Both the position numbers and the translations under genes were made by a program. A DNA stretch of 64,000 nt from Parasegetibacter sp. NRK P23 (GTDB lineage: Bacteria; Bacteroidota; Bacteroidia; Chitinophagales; Chitinophagaceae): positions 3,263,784 to 3,327,783 of the forward strand of contig NZ_JAMDLG010000001.1 in NCBI RefSeq assembly GCF_023721715.1, given 5' to 3'. Below are positions 51,781-60,934 of the stretch, one piece after another. The notes beneath the pieces were generated by a model that made no database searches, was not told the DNA's origin, and was given only the letters and a program-made list of their open reading frames with translations. The stretch's first letter is position 1; the number at the start of each line of letters is the position of its first letter.

Positions 51781-52218
51781 ATGAACGACGAACACTTCAT
51801 GAACCTTGCGCTGAAGCAGGCGCGGATTGCCTTCGAGGAAGGCGAGGTGCCGGTGGGCGCTATCGTGGTAATGCAGGGCAAAGTGATTGCACGCGGGTAC
51901 AACCAAACGGAGAAACTGAAAGACCCTACGGCACACGCGGAAATGATCGCCCTCACGTCCGCTTTCAACCTTCTGGGCGCGAAATATTTACCGGACGCTA
52001 CGTTGTATGTAACTGTTGAACCCTGTCTGATGTGCGCCGGTGCCATCTATTGGAGCAAACTCAATAGGATTGTGTGGGGGGCCGATGACGAAAAGAACGG
52101 GCACAGAAGAATCACGGGCACCAATACCGCGTTTCATCCGAAGGCAAAGGTTACTACTGGGATATTGGCGGATGAATGCGCTTCGCTCATGAAAACATTC
52201 TTCAGGGAACGCCGCTGA
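51781..52218 (+). CDS. tadA: tRNA-specific adenosine deaminase (TadA)-like
   Basis: A 145-residue zinc deaminase of the cytidine/deoxycytidylate deaminase fold. The zinc site is HAEMIAL (His with catalytic Glu) and PCLMCAGAIYWS. The segment EEGEVPVGAIVV and KLNRIVWGADDEK are typical of TadA, which makes inosine-34 in tRNA-Arg; guanine deaminase relatives are the alternative. The ATG at 51781 starts the family region (MNDEHFMNLALKQA); an in-frame ATG at 51700 would run through the start region of the aldehyde dehydrogenase gene. Confidence 0.88.
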   Translation: MNDEHFMNLALKQARIAFEEGEVPVGAIVVMQGKVIARGYNQTEKLKDPTAHAEMIALTSAFNLLGAKYLPDATLYVTVEPCLMCAGAIYWSKLNRIVWGADDEKNGHRRITGTNTAFHPKAKVTTGILADECASLMKTFFRERR

Positions 52219-52357
52219 ACCGGGGAAAATCAAAAAACAGGTTGTTAAAGTGTTAGGTTGATTTTTAAGATTTCTATTAAACAATTGAAAATCAGCCCCA
52301 GAACTGGCATCTTGTTTGGCCTTTTATCTTTATTGTTTCACTTTTAAATGCTGAACG

Positions 52358-52978
52358 ATGAGAAAAATCTATGTGACTTTCCTGCTGCTTATGTTAATGG
52401 CGACCGGCGTGTATGCCCAGGTGATGGCGGTTGAATCAGTAAACAAATTCCAGGGAACAGACCGCCCCGCTTATACAATAGAAGTTCCTTATGCACCTGA
52501 TGTAACAGAAAAAGCCTTGCGCAAATACCTTTCAGATGCTACTTCCTCCAAGGGCTCCTCCAGGCGTGGCGTACTCACTTATTCCGGTGTGAACCTGCCC
52601 GTTGTTTCCGGGGAAAAAATGGACATATACGGTACGGTGGAAAGAAAGAGCCGCCGCGAAAAGGATAAATCTGTGGTAAGATTATACGTTTCCAAAGGGT
52701 ATGATAATTTCATTTCATCCAATGGTGAGGCCGGCATAGCCGCAGGCACCATCCGTTTTCTAAATGCGTTCCCACCCGAAGCTGAAGTAGCCAATAAGGA
52801 AAAACTGGCTGAGGAAGAAGCGATAAAAATAAGAAATGCAGAGAAGGCTGCCCGCAAAAGAGAAAGAAAGATCCGGAAAATGGAACGGCAACTTGAAAAA
52901 ATGAAGGATCAGAATACGGAAAAAAGATTACGCCTGGAGAAACGAAGGGCCGAGTTGTTGGAGATAGAGAACCGTTAG
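52358..52978 (+). CDS. Secreted protein with C-terminal coiled coil, unknown function
   Basis: A 206-residue protein with a signal peptide (about residues 1-20, MRKIYVTFLLLMLMATGVYA), a beta-rich middle (about 25-130, for example PAYTIEVPYAPDVTEKALRK) and a very basic/acidic C-terminal helix of about 65 residues (EEEAIKIRNAEKAARKREKR-type, about 140-206) that should form a coiled coil. No family is recognised with confidence. It stands alone between tadA and superoxide dismutase. Confidence 0.65.
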   Translation: MRKIYVTFLLLMLMATGVYAQVMAVESVNKFQGTDRPAYTIEVPYAPDVTEKALRKYLSDATSSKGSSRRGVLTYSGVNLPVVSGEKMDIYGTVERKSRREKDKSVVRLYVSKGYDNFISSNGEAGIAAGTIRFLNAFPPEAEVANKEKLAEEEAIKIRNAEKAARKRERKIRKMERQLEKMKDQNTEKRLRLEKRRAELLEIENR

Positions 52979-52998
52979 GTAAATTAACGGAATGGTAG

Positions 52999-53029
52999 TT
53001 GTCCGTTCCCCTCATCTCCCTTAAATTTG
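52999..53029 (+). promoter_or_regulatory. Superoxide dismutase promoter (-33 TTG, -7 TAAATTTG)
   Basis: TTG (52999-53001), 20-bp spacer, TAAATTTG (53022-53029). This is one of the best matches in the window to the TTTG-N20-TAnnTTTG promoter. The expected leader to the ATG at 53072 is about 35 nt. Confidence 0.65.
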
Positions 53030-53071
53030 TAAGGAGTTCAATATTTTATTCATATTAAAAATCATAATGTT

Positions 53072-53671
53072 ATGGCTTTTACACTTCCTGCACTCCCCTA
53101 CGCGCACGAGGCGCTGGAACCGCATATTGACACCACCACCATGCAGATCCACCATGGCAAGCACCACCAGGCTTATGTAGACAACCTGAACAAGGCAATT
53201 GCCGGTACCGATCACGAGAACAAATCGCTGGAAGAACTGGTGGCCGCTGCCGGATCCATCAGCCCTGCCGTACGCAACAACGGAGGTGGCCACTGGAACC
53301 ATACTTTCTTCTGGGAAAGCCTCGCCCCCAATGCCGGCGGCGCCCCCACAGGCGAACTGGCCAAAGCCATCGACGCCGCTTTCGGCAGTTTCGACATCTT
53401 CAAAGAGAAATTCGCCAACGCCGGTATGACCCGCTTCGGAAGCGGCTGGGCATGGCTCATCGTGAAAGACGGTAAACTCGAAGTGTCTTCCACCCCCAAC
53501 CAGGACAATCCCCTGATGGACGTGGCCGAAGTAAAAGGTACGCCCATCCTTGGTGTGGACGTTTGGGAACACGCTTATTACCTGAAATACCAGAACAAAA
53601 GAGCGGATTACCTCGCGGCTTTCTGGAATGTGGTGAATTGGAATAAAGTGAGTGAGCGTTTCGGGAAGTAA
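53072..53671 (+). CDS. Superoxide dismutase, Mn/Fe family (Mn-like)
   Basis: A 199-residue superoxide dismutase that converts superoxide to hydrogen peroxide and oxygen. Metal ligands are in [13 protein letters not shown] (His27-region), [11 protein letters not shown], and [15 protein letters not shown] (Asp and His). The GGGHWNH form and the NQDNPLM sequence with Gln near residue 150 are typical of the Mn-type rather than the Fe-type, but cambialistic use cannot be excluded. No signal peptide, so it is cytosolic. Confidence 0.95.
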   Translation: MAFTLPALPYAHEALEPHIDTTTMQIHHGKHHQAYVDNLNKAIAGTDHENKSLEELVAAAGSISPAVRNNGGGHWNHTFFWESLAPNAGGAPTGELAKAIDAAFGSFDIFKEKFANAGMTRFGSGWAWLIVKDGKLEVSSTPNQDNPLMDVAEVKGTPILGVDVWEHAYYLKYQNKRADYLAAFWNVVNWNKVSERFGK

Positions 53672-53703
53672 GTTTGGTTGCCTTAAACGGTAAGGGTCGT
53701 GTT

Positions 53704-53736
53704 CTCGCAACGACGCCACGGCGCAACGTTGAATGA
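53704..53736. repeat. Intergenic repeat copy downstream of superoxide dismutase
   Basis: CTCGCAACGACGCCACGGCG followed by CAACGTTGAATGA resembles the reversed repeat unit at 8133-8152. It is a degenerate short copy. Confidence 0.5.
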
Positions 53737-53784
53737 GTTCATTGATCTCTAAGGTTTAGGCGTTTCTGAAAAGCGCTAAAATAT

Positions 53785-53820
53785 AAGAGAGACTGCATTG
53801 AATTTCGTGCAGTCTCTTTT
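53785..53820. terminator. Bidirectional intrinsic terminator between the superoxide dismutase gene and mutL
   Basis: A 13-bp stem (53785-53797 / 53808-53820, core AGAGACTGCA/TGCAGTCTCT with one G-T pair, 10-nt loop) has T-rich sequence on both sides. It can serve both convergent genes. Confidence 0.75.
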
Positions 53821-53840
53821 ATATTTTTAAACTTATACGC

Positions 53841-53893
53841 AAATCCGTTGCGTCGTAGCGTCGTTGCGTGAAATATAAATCACCTTTGCGTGA
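53841..53893. repeat. Intergenic repeat copy abutting the mutL stop codon
   Basis: AAATCCGTTGCGTCGTAGCG then TCGTTGCGTGAAATATAAAT and a second CTTTGCGTGA core (53841-53893). The repeat ends directly at the mutL stop (53894). Confidence 0.65.
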
Positions 53894-55819
53894 TCACCTC
53901 CCCAGAAACATCTTCTCCAGGTAATCTTTCTTAAACTCCACAAAGGTAGGATGCCCGTTCGCCGTAGTATTCGGCTGGTTACAACGGAACAGCTCCGTCA
54001 CAATCTTCTTCATTTCCGGCATACCCAGTTGTTGCCCTGCTTTTACGGCGTGTTGCGTGGCCAGCGATCGGACGAGTTTTTCTCTTTTAGAGAATTTCAG
54101 TTCCCCTGAAAAATGTTTGATCTGTTCCAGCAGGTTTTCGATGGCCTGTTTTTCGTTGCCGTGCGTAACATCGGCGGGCGTGCCTTGTATCACGAAACTG
54201 TTGCCTCCGAAATCACCCAGTTGGTAACCGAGATTGTGCAGGTCGGGGAGGAGTTCCTGCAGCAGCACCGCGTCCTGTGGGGAGAGGTCGATGGTGGAGG
54301 GAAAGAGCAACTGCTGGCTGGGAACGGGTTTGCCGGTCATCGCGATGGCATAGCGGTCGTAAAGGATGCGTTCGTGCGCAAGTTGCTGGTGCACCACGAT
54401 AAAACCGATATGTGTTTGTACCAGGATAAACGATTGGTGCAACTGCATACAGAACGGGTCCTCCGGTACGCCCCATTTGGAAGAGAGCATAGTCTCTTCG
54501 GAATGCACGGCCTGCATGGAATGACTGCGCATAGCCATGGCCGGTATTTCATATTCGAACCTGTCTTCGGGTTTGCTGTTGCGGGAGGCGATGGTTTCGT
54601 CGAGACCGGGCAGTGCGAAGCCTTCTTCCTTTTTAGCGGAAGGTTCGAAGAAAGATTTCCAGTCGCCAACCGGAGATTTTTCGATGAAGTGTGCCTGGTT
54701 CTTTTGCGTGAAGGCCTGATAGAGAGAGGAAGAAGCCGCGGCGGATTTTTTATCGTCGGTGAAAGGTTTATTTACGGCGTCGAGTTGCTGGATATTCACG
54801 TCGAGGTCGAAATCAAGTGTTGGGGTGATGCTGAACTGGGCGAGTGCGTGTTTCACGGCTGCCTGCACAAAGGCGTAGATGATTTTCTCGTCTTCGAATT
54901 TGATCTCCTGTTTGGTGGGGTGCACGTTTATATCTACCTGTGAGGGATCAAGTTCGATGAACAGCACGTACATGGGGAAGGAATCTGCGGGAATCAGGTC
55001 CTGGTAGGCGTTCATCAGGGCGTGGTGGAGGTAGCCGCTTTTGATGAAGCGGTTGTTCACGAAAAAGTACTGGTCGCCACGTGTTTTTCTTGCGGTATCC
55101 GGTTTGCCTACGAAACCGTGGATATTCATGTAATCGGTCTGTTCCTGTACGGCCACTAATTTGGAAGCGTACTGGCTGCCGAGTAGCTGCACGATGCGTT
55201 GTTTCAGCGATCCTTTTTCAAGGTGGAAGAGTTCCTGGTTGTTGCTGGATAACGTGAACAGGATATGCGGGAATGCCATGGCCACGCGGATGAATTCGTC
55301 CACGATGTGCCGCATTTCGGCCGCGTTACTTTTCAGGAAGTTCCGGCGTGCGGGGATATTGAAGAACAGGTTCTTCATGGCGATGCTGGTGCCGATGGAT
55401 GTAGCGCAGGGTTCCTGCAGGGTAACGGCGCTGTTTTCCACTTCCAGTAAGGTTCCTGCTTCATCGTCCTGCCTGCGTGTTTTCAGCACTACCTGTGCCA
55501 CCGCTGCGATAGAGGCGAGCGCTTCACCGCGGAAGCCCATGGTACGTATGCTGAAAAGATCGTCTATGTTCCTGATCTTGGAAGTGGCGTGGCGTTCAAA
55601 GCAAAGCCGGGCGTCTCCTTCACTCATCCCTTTCCCGTTGTCGATTACCTGTATCAGCGCTTTTCCCGCATCTTGTATGATGAGTTTTATTTCCGTGGCA
55701 CCCGCGTCCACAGCGTTTTCCAATAGTTCTTTCACCGCACTGGCCGGACGTTGGATCACTTCTCCCGCCGCTATCTGGTTCGCAATATTATCCGGTAATA
55801 ATTGTATGATGTCGCTCAA
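53894..55819 (-). CDS. mutL: DNA mismatch repair protein MutL
   Basis: A 641-residue MutL, the ATPase matchmaker of mismatch repair. N-terminal GHKL ATPase motifs are ELLENAVDAGATEI (about residues 31-44), IDNGKGMSEGDA, and TMGFRGEALASIAAV. A linker and a C-terminal dimerisation domain follow. In the C-terminal domain the DQHA(X)2E(X)4E endonuclease motif is replaced by VVHQQLAHERILYD, and no CPHGRP is seen (ANGHPTF occupies the region), so the nicking site looks degenerate. It is transcribed divergently from the GH3 fusion gene. The start at 55819 fits the family (MSDIIQLLPDNIANQIAAGE). Confidence 0.94.
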   Translation of the reverse strand: MSDIIQLLPDNIANQIAAGEVIQRPASAVKELLENAVDAGATEIKLIIQDAGKALIQVIDNGKGMSEGDARLCFERHATSKIRNIDDLFSIRTMGFRGEALASIAAVAQVVLKTRRQDDEAGTLLEVENSAVTLQEPCATSIGTSIAMKNLFFNIPARRNFLKSNAAEMRHIVDEFIRVAMAFPHILFTLSSNNQELFHLEKGSLKQRIVQLLGSQYASKLVAVQEQTDYMNIHGFVGKPDTARKTRGDQYFFVNNRFIKSGYLHHALMNAYQDLIPADSFPMYVLFIELDPSQVDINVHPTKQEIKFEDEKIIYAFVQAAVKHALAQFSITPTLDFDLDVNIQQLDAVNKPFTDDKKSAAASSSLYQAFTQKNQAHFIEKSPVGDWKSFFEPSAKKEEGFALPGLDETIASRNSKPEDRFEYEIPAMAMRSHSMQAVHSEETMLSSKWGVPEDPFCMQLHQSFILVQTHIGFIVVHQQLAHERILYDRYAIAMTGKPVPSQQLLFPSTIDLSPQDAVLLQELLPDLHNLGYQLGDFGGNSFVIQGTPADVTHGNEKQAIENLLEQIKHFSGELKFSKREKLVRSLATQHAVKAGQQLGMPEMKKIVTELFRCNQPNTTANGHPTFVEFKKDYLEKMFLGR

Positions 55820-55838
55820 TTCTTCTTAATTTGTGTAG

Positions 55839-55846
55839 CAAAGTTA
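55839..55846 (-). promoter_or_regulatory. -7 box (TAACTTTG) of mutL
   Basis: On the minus strand TAACTTTG matches TAnnTTTG, 19 bases before the mutL ATG. The plus strand has a possible divergent TATTATTTG box near 55851-55859 for the GH3 fusion. Confidence 0.5.
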
Positions 55847-55880
55847 TTGCTATTATTTGGTACGTTTTACAAGTAAACCC

Positions 55881-58778
55881 ATGAAGAATCTTTTGCTCGT
55901 ATCCCTTTTGTTTTGTCTCGGAAAATCTTCCCTTCAGGCACAATCCCCACAGGCCGGGGCCTGGGCCGACAGTGTGTTGAATACACTTTCACCGGATGAA
56001 CGTATCGCGCAACTGATGGTGGTGCGGGCGCATTCCAACCTGGGCGCCGATCATGTGAAGCAGGTAACGGAACTGGTAGAAAAATACAATATCGGCGGAC
56101 TCTGTTTTTTTCAGGGTGGTCCCGTACGGCAGGCCAATCTTACCAATTTCTACCAGTCTATCGCTAAAACACCGTTGATGATCTGTATCGATGGCGAATG
56201 GGGATTGGGCATGCGACTGGATTCCGTGATCAATTTTCCAAGACAACTGATGTTGGGTGCGGTGAACGATCCGAAGGTAGTATACGAATATGGCAAGGCG
56301 ATAGGAGAGCAATGTAAACGCCTGGGCATTCATGTGAACTACGCGCCTGTGGTGGACATCAACAACAACCCCGCGAACCCGGTGATCAACGACCGCTCCT
56401 TCGGGGAAGACAAATACAAGGTGGCGCTGTATGGCATACAATACATGAAAGGCATGCAGGATGTAGGCGTGATGGGCTGCGCGAAACACTTTCCCGGTCA
56501 CGGAGATGTTGCCGTGGATTCACATTATGATCTTCCCGTGATCAATAAAACAATGGCGGAATTGGATTCGCTGGAACTGTACCCGTTCAGGAAAATATTT
56601 GAAGCAGGAGTAGGTAGTGTGATGATCGCCCATTTGTTCATTCCTTCCATCGACAATACCGCCAATCAGCCCACTTCACTTTCTTATAAAAATGTAACTG
56701 AATTGCTGCGGAAGGACCTGGGCTACCAGGGTATATCTTTTACGGATGCGCTTGAAATGAAAGGCGTTGCAAAATTTTATCCGGCGGGAGAAGCATCGGT
56801 ACAATCACTGATCGCGGGCAACGATATGCTTTGTTTACCCGGCGATATTCCGGGAAGCATCCGTTTGGTTAAACGGGCCATCAGAAGGCGCGACCTGAGC
56901 TGGAAGGAGATCAATGCAAGGGTGAAGAAAGTGCTGATCGCCAAATACGAATCCGGGTTGAATGCATTCAAACCCATCGATACAAAAGGCCTTACGGAAG
57001 ACCTCAACAAACATACGGCGCGTATCCAGCAACTCATCGCCGATCATGCGTTAACATTGGTGCGCGATGAATCGAAAAAGATTCCGTTGAAAATGGATGC
57101 CCGGAAAAAAGTGGCTTATGTGGGTGTGGGCATCAGTGGAGAAAACATTTTTTCTGAACAGATGAAAGCGGAATACAATGCTGACGTGTTTTACTTCAAC
57201 TACAAACAGGACCTTACGCGTGTAGCCACCCTTACTGATCTGCTGAAAGATAAATATGATGAAGTAATCATCGGCGTACACCAGTTCAGCAGAAGGCCCG
57301 CGAATAATTTCGGTATATCAGCACCAGCCATGGAACTGGTGCGCGCACTTAATAAAGAAACGAATCCTATCACCATTGTATTCGGTAACCCGTATGCCAT
57401 CGGTTTCTTCCCGGAGGCAAAAACACTGATCACCACTTACGAAGACGATGAGGTGACGCAAAAAACAGCCACTGCAATTTTATTGGGAAAGAAAGAAGCG
57501 CAGGGAACGCTCCCTGTAACAGTGGCCCCGCAGTTACTTTATGGCACAGGCGTTACGGATTACCTTTCCACGTTGATCAATGGCAATGGGGGCATGGATG
57601 CTGAGAAGTTGCAGGGCGTTAAAACCATTGTGGAGCAGGCTATTTACAATGGCGCCACTCCGGGTGGCGTAGTCCTGGCATCCCGCAACGGGCAGATCGT
57701 TTACGAAGAAGCTTTCGGCTACGATGATTATTCCAACCTGCACCCGGTAACCAAAGAAACGATTTACGACCTGGCCTCGGTTACCAAGATCGCCGCTACC
57801 ACCGTTTCCATCATGAAACTCTATGAAGAAGGAAAGATTAACCTGAAAAAAACACTCGGGGATTACCTTCCTTCGGTAGCAGGTACAGATAAGGCAAACC
57901 TGGTAATGGAGGATATCTTGTTGCACCAGGCTGGTCTCCGGTCATATATACCGTTCTACCGGGAAACCCTGGACAGTGTGTCCGGCATCCCGAAACAGGG
58001 TTTTTACAACGCGCATTCCGACAGTATTTACACGGTTCCGGTAGCCGATACGATGTTTCTCCGAACGGATTGGGTAGACACGATCTACCAGCGCATCCTG
58101 ACCAGTCCGCTGGGGCCCTCAGGAAACTATGTTTACAGCGACAACGATTTCATCTTCCTTGGTAAAGTAGTGGAACAAATTTCAGGGATGCCGTTGCAGG
58201 AATATGTGCAACGGCATTTTTATGTACCCCTCGGTATGGAAACCACCGGGTTTAGGCCCTATGAGCGTTTCCCCATCAGTGCGGTGGCGCCTACTGAAAA
58301 AGAACCCTATTTCCGCCTGCAGCAGATCAGGGGCTATGTGCACGACCCCGGTGCCGCATTGATGGGCAATGTTGCCGGGCACGCAGGTCTGTTCTCCAAT
58401 GCGCGCGACCTCTGGAAGCTGTTCCAGATGCTGTTGGATGGTGGTGTTTGGGAGGGAAAGCGGTACTTCAAAAAAGAAACCATTGACCTTTTCACCTCTT
58501 ATGGAACAGCCGTGAGCAGAAGAGCGCTGGGATTTGATAAACCCGAAAAGGACAACGCCACCCGCAAAGAACCTTATCCCGCCGCGTCTGTATCGCCATT
58601 CACCTATGGGCACACCGGGTTTACCGGCACCTGCGTATGGGTTGATCCCGCCGAAAAAATGGTGTATATCTTCCTTTCCAACCGTGTTTGTCCGGACGGA
58701 AATAACCCGAAATTACTCCGTATGAATGTGCGCGGTCAGGTACATGATCTTCTTTATCAATCCCTGATCCGGGAGTAA
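55881..58778 (+). CDS. GH3 (NagZ-like) beta-N-acetylglucosaminidase fused to a serine hydrolase
   Basis: A 965-residue secreted fusion. After a signal peptide (1-21, ending LQAQ) the GH3 domain covers about 30-370 with the NagZ signature KHFPGHGDVAVDSH (202-215, including the Asp-His dyad) and a probable nucleophile Asp in GISFTDALEMKGV. A GH3 C-terminal-like domain follows (~375-570). The last third (about 590-965) is a class C beta-lactamase/D-Ala peptidase domain with SxxK as SVTK (Ser633), the YxN-type motif in NYVYSDNDF and HTG in YGHTGFTGT. NagZ removes GlcNAc from muropeptides, so the fusion could join sugar and peptide processing of peptidoglycan. The ATG at 55881 opens into the signal peptide. 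Confidence 0.88.
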   Translation: MKNLLLVSLLFCLGKSSLQAQSPQAGAWADSVLNTLSPDERIAQLMVVRAHSNLGADHVKQVTELVEKYNIGGLCFFQGGPVRQANLTNFYQSIAKTPLMICIDGEWGLGMRLDSVINFPRQLMLGAVNDPKVVYEYGKAIGEQCKRLGIHVNYAPVVDINNNPANPVINDRSFGEDKYKVALYGIQYMKGMQDVGVMGCAKHFPGHGDVAVDSHYDLPVINKTMAELDSLELYPFRKIFEAGVGSVMIAHLFIPSIDNTANQPTSLSYKNVTELLRKDLGYQGISFTDALEMKGVAKFYPAGEASVQSLIAGNDMLCLPGDIPGSIRLVKRAIRRRDLSWKEINARVKKVLIAKYESGLNAFKPIDTKGLTEDLNKHTARIQQLIADHALTLVRDESKKIPLKMDARKKVAYVGVGISGENIFSEQMKAEYNADVFYFNYKQDLTRVATLTDLLKDKYDEVIIGVHQFSRRPANNFGISAPAMELVRALNKETNPITIVFGNPYAIGFFPEAKTLITTYEDDEVTQKTATAILLGKKEAQGTLPVTVAPQLLYGTGVTDYLSTLINGNGGMDAEKLQGVKTIVEQAIYNGATPGGVVLASRNGQIVYEEAFGYDDYSNLHPVTKETIYDLASVTKIAATTVSIMKLYEEGKINLKKTLGDYLPSVAGTDKANLVMEDILLHQAGLRSYIPFYRETLDSVSGIPKQGFYNAHSDSIYTVPVADTMFLRTDWVDTIYQRILTSPLGPSGNYVYSDNDFIFLGKVVEQISGMPLQEYVQRHFYVPLGMETTGFRPYERFPISAVAPTEKEPYFRLQQIRGYVHDPGAALMGNVAGHAGLFSNARDLWKLFQMLLDGGVWEGKRYFKKETIDLFTSYGTAVSRRALGFDKPEKDNATRKEPYPAASVSPFTYGHTGFTGTCVWVDPAEKMVYIFLSNRVCPDGNNPKLLRMNVRGQVHDLLYQSLIRE

Positions 58779-58869
58779 TAATCCGGGGAATATACCGTTA
58801 AAAGGGTATTGTAAAAGCTTGTCATGAATGCTAACTTTACTGCGTAATCATACCTTAAACCGCAACAAT

Positions 58870-60831
58870 ATGAAACCGTATCTTCTCCGGCTCTTTATCC
58901 TGGTTATGACCGGGATTTCCGCTTTTAACGGAGCCCATGCCCAGGGTTGCCAGAGTGGCGATTGCAACAACGGGTTCGGTACCTATAAATATTCCACAGG
59001 CGACACTTATGCCGGAGAACACGTGAACAGTCTCCGGAACGGATTCGGTGTTTATACCTGGAGCACCGGGGCAAAACACATCGGCGAAAACCGCAACGAT
59101 AAACTGAACGGTTATGGGGTGTATTACCATGCCAACGGCGATGTTTACCTCGGGGAATTCAAAGATGGCAAGTATGAAGGCGAAGGCACCTACAAGTTCC
59201 GCGATGGCAGGGTGCAGGCCGGATTATGGACCAAAGGAGAATACAAAGGGAAAATATCTTACTATGGCAAAGGGGCAGATGCCAAAGGCTGCCTGAACGG
59301 CGATTGCGCAAATGGATACGGTATGTTCGCCTTTAACAACGGCGACCGCTATTTTGGTTATTTCAAGAACAATAAACTGGACGGATATGGCTCTTATTAT
59401 TATTCCAGCGGCGCCAAATTCATCGGAGAATTTACGGAAGGAAAACTGAATGGCTTCGGTGTGTATTATTGGGCCAATGGTGAAAAGTACGCGGGGTTCT
59501 GGAAAGAAGGCCGCCGCAACCAGTGGGGCATGAACTACTACCCCGATGGCCGTAAATCCATCGGACTCTGGGAAATGGACCGTCTCACCAAAACCAAGGA
59601 CCAGTACGTTACCACAGCCGGGGCAAAAACCGGCTGCATCAGTGGCGATTGCAACAATGGCAACGGTGTTTTTATCTACAACAATGGGTTTTATAACGGC
59701 AATTTCAAAAATGGATACCGCAACGGAAAAGGCACTTACTTTTTCGATAGTGGAGATTATTACTACGGCGACTGGGTAGACAACAAACGCACGGGAAGCG
59801 GCTACTTCTATTTTACGGAAGGTGGAAAATATGTAGGGAATTTCAGGAACCAGTTCTTCGATGGAAAAGGATTCTACTTCTACCACGATGGCATCATCGA
59901 TGACGGGTATTTCCAGGAAGGAAAATATGTTGGGAAGACCATGCCGGTGAACAACAATGCCGGGTATGCGAACAACAATACTACCGGGAACAATACATAT
60001 TCCAACACCAACAACAATTCCGGGTACAACAATAATACTTCCACCAATACTACCAATAATAACAACTCAACTTATACCAATACCACCACTACCAAAAATA
60101 ACGGGGGCTTTACCGCCGGAAATACTACTGGCGTAAAAGAAAAACGACTGGCGCTGGTAATGGGTGTTTCCAACTATACCAATGGCGTGAGCAAACTGAA
60201 GAATCCCGTAAACGATTCGCGTTCCATGGCAACGGCTCTCCGTGCGATTGGTTTTGATGTGATTGAGCTGAACGATGGTTCGCGTGACCAGATGTTTCGT
60301 TCCATCCAGGAGTTCGGGGAAAGGCTGAAGAATTACACGGTAGGCATGTTGTTCTATGCGGGGCACGGGATGCAGGTAGATGGCGTGAACTACCTCATTC
60401 CAGCCGATGCGCGCATCACCTCCAAAGATGATATCCGTTTTATCTGCATCAATGCCGATTTCATTTTGAGTAAGATGGAACTGGCGGGCACCAAGGCGAA
60501 CATCATTATCCTGGATGCATGTCGGAACAATCCGTTTGAAAGAAGTTTCTCAAGGGACGATTCCAATCCCGGACTGGCAACCATGAATGCGCCAGTAGGT
60601 TCCATCATCGCTTATTCCTGCGCGCCCAATAAGACGGCCTCCGATGGCAGTGGCAGCAATGGATTGTACACCGGAGAACTGCTGCGTTATATCCAACAGC
60701 CCGGTGCGAAAATTGAAGATGTATTCAAACAGGTTCGGAAAAGTGTGCTGACGAAGTCGAATACTTCGCAGGTTCCATGGGAAACCTCATCGCTGATCGG
60801 GGACTTCTTCTTCTCCGCGAAAACGCAATAA
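58870..60831 (+). CDS. Secreted MORN-repeat protein with caspase-fold (C14-like) peptidase domain
   Basis: A 653-residue protein with a signal peptide (about 1-25, ending AHAQ). MORN repeats fill about residues 28-370 in three blocks, each opened by a CxxGDC motif (GCQSGDCNNGFG, GCLNGDCANGYG, GCISGDCNNGNG). An Asn/Thr-rich low-complexity linker (about 360-420) leads to a caspase-like domain (about 425-653) starting KRLALVMGVSNYTN, with catalytic His499 in FYAGHGMQVDG and Cys551 in ILDACRNNPF. Caspase-fold proteins in bacteria can act in processing or in defence-related death, but most export routes for this one would place it outside the cytosol. It begins 91 bases after the GH3 fusion on the same strand. 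The start at 58870 opens into the signal peptide. Confidence 0.86.
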   Translation: MKPYLLRLFILVMTGISAFNGAHAQGCQSGDCNNGFGTYKYSTGDTYAGEHVNSLRNGFGVYTWSTGAKHIGENRNDKLNGYGVYYHANGDVYLGEFKDGKYEGEGTYKFRDGRVQAGLWTKGEYKGKISYYGKGADAKGCLNGDCANGYGMFAFNNGDRYFGYFKNNKLDGYGSYYYSSGAKFIGEFTEGKLNGFGVYYWANGEKYAGFWKEGRRNQWGMNYYPDGRKSIGLWEMDRLTKTKDQYVTTAGAKTGCISGDCNNGNGVFIYNNGFYNGNFKNGYRNGKGTYFFDSGDYYYGDWVDNKRTGSGYFYFTEGGKYVGNFRNQFFDGKGFYFYHDGIIDDGYFQEGKYVGKTMPVNNNAGYANNNTTGNNTYSNTNNNSGYNNNTSTNTTNNNNSTYTNTTTTKNNGGFTAGNTTGVKEKRLALVMGVSNYTNGVSKLKNPVNDSRSMATALRAIGFDVIELNDGSRDQMFRSIQEFGERLKNYTVGMLFYAGHGMQVDGVNYLIPADARITSKDDIRFICINADFILSKMELAGTKANIIILDACRNNPFERSFSRDDSNPGLATMNAPVGSIIAYSCAPNKTASDGSGSNGLYTGELLRYIQQPGAKIEDVFKQVRKSVLTKSNTSQVPWETSSLIGDFFFSAKTQ

Positions 60832-60897
60832 CGCCAATTCGTTCAGTAAAAGCGTGTCCGGGTTAAACCGGATGCGCTTCCAAAGATTGACCAATAA

Positions 60898-60924
60898 AAA
60901 AAGCTCCTTAATAGGGAGCTTTTT
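60898..60924. terminator. Bidirectional intrinsic terminator between the caspase gene and ricT
   Basis: An 11-bp stem (60898-60908 / 60914-60924, AAAAAGCTCC/GGAGCTTTTT core, 5-nt loop) is flanked by A- and T-runs and sits between two convergent genes. A second 11-bp hairpin without a T-run lies at 60851-60878. Confidence 0.85.
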
Positions 60925-60934
60925 CGTTTTTAGT

